Assembly (NCBI RefSeq): GCF_013204855.1
Contig: NZ_JABMKZ010000002.1
Coordinates: forward strand, 372,001-436,000
Length of the DNA stretch: 64,000 nucleotides
Direction: 5' to 3'
Source of the DNA: Paenibacillus alba
GTDB lineage: Bacteria > Bacillota > Bacilli > Paenibacillales > NBRC-103111
The position numbers and the translations under genes are program-made. The notes below the pieces were generated by a model. The model saw nothing but the letters and a program-made list of their open reading frames with translations. It made no database searches and was not told the origin of the DNA. Shown here piece after piece: positions 59,420-64,000 of the stretch. Positions within the stretch are counted from its first letter, which is position 1; each line of letters opens with the position of its first letter.

Positions 59420-60073
59420 TTATCTTTTGCGGAAATCCATTTGTCTTTCGAAGCAAAAACGAATTAATTTTTGACGCTCACGATCGGCAATATCAACGAA
59501 CTTAACCATCGCCAGCTGCTTGCCTGATTCGAGCTGCTTGATACGAACGATTTCACCACTGAATGGGATATGTTCAATATTGCCATTTTTGAATGGCGCC
59601 AGAATCCAGCAGGAAATAGCCGCATTCATCCCGATGGGAACTTGTCCATCACAGATAAATGAGATACCTCCTCCGCTTACATCGTCGGTAACACCGATAA
59701 ACTGAATTTGGTCCGACATTTTCACGGCAATTTCAAGCTCAGCAAGCACCCGCAGAAAATTTCTGCGCTGAATTTGCGTAATCGATTCAAGCGTTGGTTT
59801 ACGCAATTCGACTAGACGAATCACGTCTTCCCTATACCCGACGACAGAAGTTGTGAAGTAATACTTCACGCCCCCTTCCCCTAAGAAAAACGTACTAAGC
59901 TCATCACCTTGATACAGCTTCTTAAGTTTGCCTGTCTTCTCATTCAACGGAATTTCTATAACTAATTCATTTTCCGTAACATCAGCAATTCGGGATTTGT
60001 ATTCAATTCTGGCCTCTTCATCATCAATGCTATTAATATTCATATGCAAAATCTGGTTGACCTTGGGAAGCAA
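59420..60073 (-). CDS. ypfA: PilZ-domain c-di-GMP receptor, flagellar brake (YpfA/MotI)
   Basis: YcgR-like N-domain then PilZ: QRRNFLRVLAEL carries RxxxR and DVSGGGISF the (D/N)xSxxG motif that bind c-di-GMP. In B. subtilis the homologue MotI stops the flagellar motor. TTG start at 60073 (GGAGGTG upstream) gives 217 residues, the B. subtilis length; the longer reading from 60103 is upstream of the likely transcript start given TATAAT at 60105-60110. Confidence 0.93.
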   Translation of the reverse strand: MLPKVNQILHMNINSIDDEEARIEYKSRIADVTENELVIEIPLNEKTGKLKKLYQGDELSTFFLGEGGVKYYFTTSVVGYREDVIRLVELRKPTLESITQIQRRNFLRVLAELEIAVKMSDQIQFIGVTDDVSGGGISFICDGQVPIGMNAAISCWILAPFKNGNIEHIPFSGEIVRIKQLESGKQLAMVKFVDIADRERQKLIRFCFERQMDFRKR

Positions 60074-60104
60074 TTTCTGCACCTCCGTGAGATAATATGG
60101 CACA

Positions 60105-60113
60105 ATTATACCA
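60105..60113 (-). promoter_or_regulatory. Extended -10 promoter of ypfA
   Basis: TGGTATAAT on the minus strand, about 30 bases before the TTG start of ypfA, after the ypeB terminator. No good -35. Confidence 0.5.
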
Positions 60114-60134
60114 CGCCACTTTAATTATGATAGC

Positions 60135-60169
60135 AAAAAAAAAGAAGCTGGGGGATAAACCAGCTTCTT
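60135..60169 (-). terminator. Terminator after ypeB
   Basis: GAAGCTGG / CCAGCTTC stem, loop of about eight bases, nine T on the minus strand, six bases beyond the ypeB stop. Confidence 0.9.
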
Positions 60170-60174
60170 TCTCG

Positions 60175-61551
60175 CTATTTCTTAGCTGCACCAGAGGCAG
60201 CCTCTGCCTGTTCAGGGCGGATCGTTTCAATTTTCTCCTGTCCGCCCAGATCGGCATTCATATAAACACGATAAATGTTATTGTTCATAGTACCGATGAA
60301 TTCGTGGCACAGCACTTCTTCATCTAAGTCATTTTTGATAATCGCCAAAGTCTCGCTAGTCACCTTCATATTGGGACTGAGCTGTTTGCGGGCTTCCGCC
60401 GCAGAAATCTTAGGTTGGCCCAAGTTTCGCTGCTTTTGGCCATAAATATAATCCGTAGCCTGCACACCCGTTACTTCCAGCGTATCCAAAGCAACCTTAA
60501 CGCTTACTTGCTGCGGATAGATGGTCACATCCTTTTCGCGCTTGGCGAAAATAATATTAGCGGTGTTCTGATATTGATCATAACTCACCGCACTCATATT
60601 TTTATATTCATGTTGATCTAGAAATTCGTTGGCAATATCGCGTGCTTGTCTAAGATCAAACTTCGAAGCTTGAACAGTTCGCGGCTTCATAAAATAGATG
60701 AGATGCCCGCCCTTTTTGGTGAAATCCAGCTGGGTATCATTTTCATTGCCCTGAGCAGCCGGCAGGATGACGCTAAAGCTTTGAAGTTCTGGCGCGCTGC
60801 CGCCATTCTCCACCACTTTCATAGCCGCAGTATCGCTTACTCCAAGAAATGTAGCAGCCTTCTGTTTAATTTCATCGGCTGTCATGTTATTGCCGGATAG
60901 CATTTTCACATCATTTTTGGAAAGAAGCGTTAAATTGCCTGGACCCCAATTTAATTCTTCATAAGCTCCAACTTTTTTATCAACGCTTGAGAAGCCATCA
61001 ATGATCGCATTATCACGCGTTTCCTTCTCGGAGGCCAAAGCCATTTCCACATCCATCCAACGCAGATTGTTTGCGATGACTTTATCCTGGACGCCGCGAA
61101 TTTCCTTCGTAATTTCCGCAGAATGATCGTACAGTGCTGACAGCGTTTTGATCTCCTGTTCATTAAGCGGCTGCTTCGTCATATCCCGAACCGACATGCG
61201 ATAGGAGAAATTAGCCATATTCGCCAAGAAATCCTCGGTCTTGTTAAACGGCAGCAATGTTAATGGAAGCTGTGTAATATCGCTTTGAGCTTGGCTTGTT
61301 AACCGCCAAACATTGACCAATCCTTTTCGATAAGAAGGCTCCGACGTCGCATTCACGGCCAGCGTATTGCCGAGCTCGGTGTGGAGCTTGTCTACGTGGA
61401 AGGATAGATCATGGAACGCTCTCTGATATTGATTTTCTGCTTTAATCAAAATCGTATTCTTCTCCTGGTGCTCTAAGTACCCCCATACAGATGCGCCAAT
61501 TACGGCTAGCAAAAGGAATGGAAACATAACAATACTTAATCTTTTATACAC
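60175..61551 (-). CDS. ypeB: Germination protein YpeB
   Basis: Spore protein needed to localise and protect the cortex-lytic enzyme SleB. One N-terminal membrane anchor (FPFLLLAVIGASVWGYL), a helical region, then PepSY-like repeats in the C-terminal half (ISAAEARKQLSPNMKV). 458 residues, near B. subtilis length (450). GTG start at 61551 with AAGGAG upstream. The usual operon partner sleB is not next to it; a small zinc-ribbon gene sits there. Upstream GCATA-N18-AAAACTA is a weak sigma-G candidate. Confidence 0.94.
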   Translation of the reverse strand: MYKRLSIVMFPFLLLAVIGASVWGYLEHQEKNTILIKAENQYQRAFHDLSFHVDKLHTELGNTLAVNATSEPSYRKGLVNVWRLTSQAQSDITQLPLTLLPFNKTEDFLANMANFSYRMSVRDMTKQPLNEQEIKTLSALYDHSAEITKEIRGVQDKVIANNLRWMDVEMALASEKETRDNAIIDGFSSVDKKVGAYEELNWGPGNLTLLSKNDVKMLSGNNMTADEIKQKAATFLGVSDTAAMKVVENGGSAPELQSFSVILPAAQGNENDTQLDFTKKGGHLIYFMKPRTVQASKFDLRQARDIANEFLDQHEYKNMSAVSYDQYQNTANIIFAKREKDVTIYPQQVSVKVALDTLEVTGVQATDYIYGQKQRNLGQPKISAAEARKQLSPNMKVTSETLAIIKNDLDEEVLCHEFIGTMNNNIYRVYMNADLGGQEKIETIRPEQAEAASGAAKK

Positions 61552-61625
61552 GCGACTGCTCCTTTCATTCCCAAACTTGCGCTTAGTTTTTACGTGGAAA
61601 GTCAGGTTTATGCAGAAATGACAAC

Positions 61626-61658
61626 AAAAAGAGGCCTATTCTGAAAGAATGGCCCCTC
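61626..61658 (-). terminator. Terminator after the zinc-ribbon gene
   Basis: GAGGGGCCATTC / GAATAGGCCTC stem with one bulge, loop TTTCA, five T on the minus strand, one base beyond the stop. Confidence 0.8.
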
Positions 61659-61659
61659 A

Positions 61660-61815
61660 CTAATCTTCTGTTTCTATTTCAAAATCATGCTCATTGCTGC
61701 AAATGCATTGCCGGAATCCCGTTTCGATCTTCCCTTTATCCCTTTTGCCTTTCAGCACAAACTTCTCGCCGCATTGTCGACAGCGGATCTTCACTTTCAC
61801 TCGTGTTGTGGACAT
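61660..61815 (-). CDS. Small zinc-ribbon-like protein, 51 residues
   Basis: CRQCGEKF and CICSNEHDF give two Cys pairs spaced like a zinc ribbon. Basic middle (KRDKGK), acidic end (EIETED). ATG 61815 with GGAGGG five bases upstream. Its own terminator. It occupies the place of sleB between prsW and ypeB in the Bacillus order. Function unknown. Confidence 0.75.
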   Translation of the reverse strand: MSTTRVKVKIRCRQCGEKFVLKGKRDKGKIETGFRQCICSNEHDFEIETED

Positions 61816-61883
61816 GTATACCCTCCCGGTCGTCCCTGGCTTCTTCCAGGAATCGCCATCTATACCGTCCATTATGACCCAAT

Positions 61884-62582
61884 TTAACTGACTTTAATCT
61901 TCTCCTCCGTCGTCACGACGCGAAGCGGAGAATGGGCATTCGCGCGATCGACACGCCAGATGGTCCGCATCCAGAGATAACCCATGACCGGAATCATAAT
62001 CCAAATCCAGTTCGATTTGAAAACAAGTAAAATATAATCAAACAATCCGTGCCAGAATATCGGCAGCAGCAGAGAGATCCACAAATAGCGTGACGCCTTA
62101 TGCGGAATGAATTTGGCTTTGCCCAAATAGTAGCCCATCATTACCCCAAACAGAGCATGCCCGGATACTGGAAGCAAGGCGCGGATCATTAGGGCTGAGA
62201 AGGATGTGGCGTTCAGAAAAGCATAAATAATGTTCTCCAACGTCGCATACCCCAAGCTTACCGCAACTGCATAAACAATTCCGTCGTAAGGCTCGTCGAA
62301 ATCTTTGTGCTTGAAAATAATATGATAGATGACAAACCATTTTAGAAATTCTTCAATCCCGCCAGAAAGGAAAAAAGCGGTGATAAAATTACCTTCGCCT
62401 ATTTCCTTGATAAAAGCGTTTTGCAGCACCATCGTGGGATATACAAGCAGAAAACCGAACACGAACATTCGAATGACCAAATGAATCGGTTCCGTCTCAT
62501 ATCGGTCCTTCAGATAAAAGTAGGCAAGCAGCGAGAGACCTGGCGCTACGGCTGCCAGAATAATCGGCAGAATTTGCAACAT
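61884..62582 (-). CDS. prsW: Membrane glutamic protease PrsW
   Basis: Site-1 protease that starts anti-sigma W destruction in B. subtilis. GGIEEFLKWFVIYH (EExxxK) , ATLENIIYAF (ExxxY), LPVSGHALFGVMMGYY and FWHGLFDYILL are its four conserved motifs, inside seven or so membrane helices. 232 residues. ATG 62582 with AGGGGGA upstream. The ECF sigma/anti-sigma pair at 21.8-23.1 kb would be a possible target. Confidence 0.94.
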   Translation of the reverse strand: MLQILPIILAAVAPGLSLLAYFYLKDRYETEPIHLVIRMFVFGFLLVYPTMVLQNAFIKEIGEGNFITAFFLSGGIEEFLKWFVIYHIIFKHKDFDEPYDGIVYAVAVSLGYATLENIIYAFLNATSFSALMIRALLPVSGHALFGVMMGYYLGKAKFIPHKASRYLWISLLLPIFWHGLFDYILLVFKSNWIWIMIPVMGYLWMRTIWRVDRANAHSPLRVVTTEEKIKVS

Positions 62583-62603
62583 ACAGTCCCCCTTTTTAAT
62601 GAA

Positions 62604-64000
62604 TTATTCTGTAAATAGAGCACGATCATTATGAAAAATAAGCGGGATATTCCCTATCGTTCCGTTGCGATTCTTCGTCAAAACAAGTGAAATGGCCTGC
62701 TGCTGCTCGTCATCCGACTTCATAGGCTGCATAATCATAACCACGTCAGCAGATGCCTGCACGCTATCAGGAACATTATCTTGCCCCTGTTCAATAGCTG
62801 TCGCAGCGATGATGGGACAATTCCATTCCCTTGACCATTGCTTAAGCGTATAGGCAATAGCAGCCTGCTGCTGCTGCCAGGTTAGCGGCGACTTCCCATT
62901 CGTTACCGGAATGCGCTGCAAATGATCAATGAAAATAACCGGCTCTTTGCCAACGTTAACGGCGATTCGTTCAATAGATGCTGCCACTTGATCAAGCGTA
63001 GTATCCATCGTACATTCCACCATCCAAAGCATCTTGCTTATTTTTGCATACTGTTTATTCGCTTCAGCCACCTGCTCAGGGTCAACTTTCCCTCCAAGCA
63101 CTTTCTGCGGTTCTACTCCTATAATACGTGCAATGCTGCGGGACCACAACTCAAAATTCGTCATATCCCAGGATACAAAAACAACCGGCGTTCCGTCTGC
63201 AGCCAACTGATCCGCGATTTGTTTCAACAGCATGCTCTTGCCAACAGCTCCAACACCGGCAAGCAAATAAAGTCCATTCCCAAAGCCACCGAAGAGCTGC
63301 GTGTCCAACTTGGCAAAGCCTGTACGCAAATTAGCTACTTGGCCGCGGAATCGCTTCATATATTCTTCCAAATATACGGTACTATTCTTAATATCCGGCG
63401 CAACGGGAGCCAAGGTAGCTTCCTCGACAGACTGGCTGACCAGCGATAGAAAAGTCTCCGCCGGGTTCTGGGCTCTTACAAACAAATCATTAATATCCCG
63501 AATTGTTTCGGGTAAACTAATAATATAGGTTTCATTCCCATGTTCTCGTAAAAGGGCTTCTATTCGCGTGGATTCCCTGCGGCCGGATTCATCATTCCCC
63601 ATGCAGATATAGACACGTTTGTCAGCAAAAAGGGCAAGGTGTTGTTCCTTGAATACTCCGAAGTCTGGCACACAAATAGCCGGCACTTTGACCTGATTCA
63701 ATGTTAAGACATCAAATATGCCATTGCATAATACGACTTCATCCGATTCTTCCAAGGCCGAGTAATTAAACAGATATTGATCCAAGCCGTATAAAGCTTT
63801 ATATTTAGGCTCCCTATTGTCAATAGAACGTCCAATGAGATCAACAATTTCTCCTTCATAATTACGAATCGGGACAATTACCCGATGCTCAAAGTAATCT
63901 CCAAGTTGATTCTGATCTACATAGAAACCAATCTTCCCGATTTCAAAGCCCATGCGATATTGCTGCGCGGTTTCCTCCGTGATGCCCCTTTTATGCAAAT
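62604..64000 (-). CDS. Primase-helicase fusion: degenerate Toprim plus DnaB-like helicase (N-terminus beyond window)
   Basis: The frame runs off the right edge; 464 residues are visible. Residues 1-170 resemble the DnaG catalytic core (HKRGITEETAQQYRMGFEIG; HRVIVPIRNYEGEIVDLIGR), then a DnaB-like RecA domain: RTGFAKLDTQLFGGF, LLAGVGAVGKSMLLKQI (Walker A), VSWDM, FIDHLQRIP (Walker B), VLTKNRNGTIGNIPLIF. In the Toprim part the catalytic Glu (DnaG VEGYxD) is Asn (CNGIFD, residue 92) and the first Asp of DxD is Gly (MGND, 134). So RNA synthesis is doubtful and helicase action likely. Layout like T7 gp4 and Twinkle. No phage genes lie next to it. Confidence 0.85.
   Translation of the reverse strand, partial: LHKRGITEETAQQYRMGFEIGKIGFYVDQNQLGDYFEHRVIVPIRNYEGEIVDLIGRSIDNREPKYKALYGLDQYLFNYSALEESDEVVLCNGIFDVLTLNQVKVPAICVPDFGVFKEQHLALFADKRVYICMGNDESGRRESTRIEALLREHGNETYIISLPETIRDINDLFVRAQNPAETFLSLVSQSVEEATLAPVAPDIKNSTVYLEEYMKRFRGQVANLRTGFAKLDTQLFGGFGNGLYLLAGVGAVGKSMLLKQIADQLAADGTPVVFVSWDMTNFELWSRSIARIIGVEPQKVLGGKVDPEQVAEANKQYAKISKMLWMVECTMDTTLDQVAASIERIAVNVGKEPVIFIDHLQRIPVTNGKSPLTWQQQQAAIAYTLKQWSREWNCPIIAATAIEQGQDNVPDSVQASADVVMIMQPMKSDDEQQQAISLVLTKNRNGTIGNIPLIFHNDRALFTE

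Noticed and set aside
1-64000. CRISPR array, insertion sequence, prophage or toxin-antitoxin module
   Set aside because: No regularly spaced repeats, transposase, integrase or phage structural genes were found; the only phage-like protein is the primase-helicase at the right edge.

Overview
The window reads as a continuous piece of a spore-forming Firmicute chromosome, most likely Paenibacillaceae (Paenibacillus or a close relative). The gene order follows the Bacillus subtilis dinG-pan-birA-cca-bsh-dapB / qcr / tyrA-hisC-trp-aro / mtrB-hbs-spoIVA / gpsA-der / cmk-ypeB segment almost gene for gene, with insertions and losses. Base composition is moderate, Shine-Dalgarno sites are strong, TTG and GTG starts are frequent, and sporulation genes occur throughout. 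All genes but one (ypjC) lie on the minus strand. I see no prophage, insertion sequence or CRISPR array.

Layout, left to right, with transcription running right to left. 1-12.8 kb: rex (cut by the edge), dinG, a TPR gene, panDCB behind a structured leader, birA, cca, the bacillithiol genes bshA and bshB1, mgsA, dapB, a second TPR gene and a MazG-like pyrophosphohydrolase. 12.9-23.5 kb: ypjC (plus strand), ypjB, ypjA, the qcrABC menaquinol:cytochrome c reductase operon, ypiF, an LCP protein, an IDEAL-domain protein, two unrecognised genes, a histidine phosphatase, and an ECF sigma factor with its anti-sigma partner. 23.3-23.5 kb: a gene-free stretch with a consensus promoter facing a terminator about 75 bases away, a small-RNA candidate. 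23.5-36.0 kb: polysaccharide deacetylase and the aroC-aroB-aroH-trpEDCFBA-hisC-tyrA operon. 36.0-45.4 kb: a 54-residue protein, cheR, ndk, the menaquinone genes hepT, mqnA, ubiX, mqnP, menG and hepS, an unrecognised anchored protein, mtrB (TRAP), a PAP2 membrane phosphatase, tRNA-Pro and hbs. 45.6-64 kb: spoIVA, a lipoprotein, two ferredoxins around a nucleotidyltransferase, spoVIF, gpsA, plsY, der, capA/YIEGIA, yphA, fni, an S1-domain protein, plsC, cmk, ypfB, ypfA, ypeB, a small zinc-ribbon gene, prsW, and the C-terminal part of a primase-helicase fusion cut by the right edge.

How the parts connect. AroC makes chorismate, which feeds the trp and tyr branches and also MqnA, the first futalosine-pathway enzyme. 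HepS/HepT make the side chain, MqnP attaches it, UbiX supplies prenyl-FMN to a decarboxylase not seen here, and MenG finishes menaquinone for the Qcr complex. The trp leader carries 13 NAG triplets at an exact 5-base period next to an attenuator, and mtrB, encoding the TRAP protein that reads such repeats, lies about 10 kb away. Points worth following are the trp leader layout, the panB leader with mutually exclusive hairpins, the putative small RNA, the primase-helicase whose Toprim residues look degraded, a Val in the NAD-binding loop of GpsA, and a perfect dyad filling the spacer of the qcr promoter.
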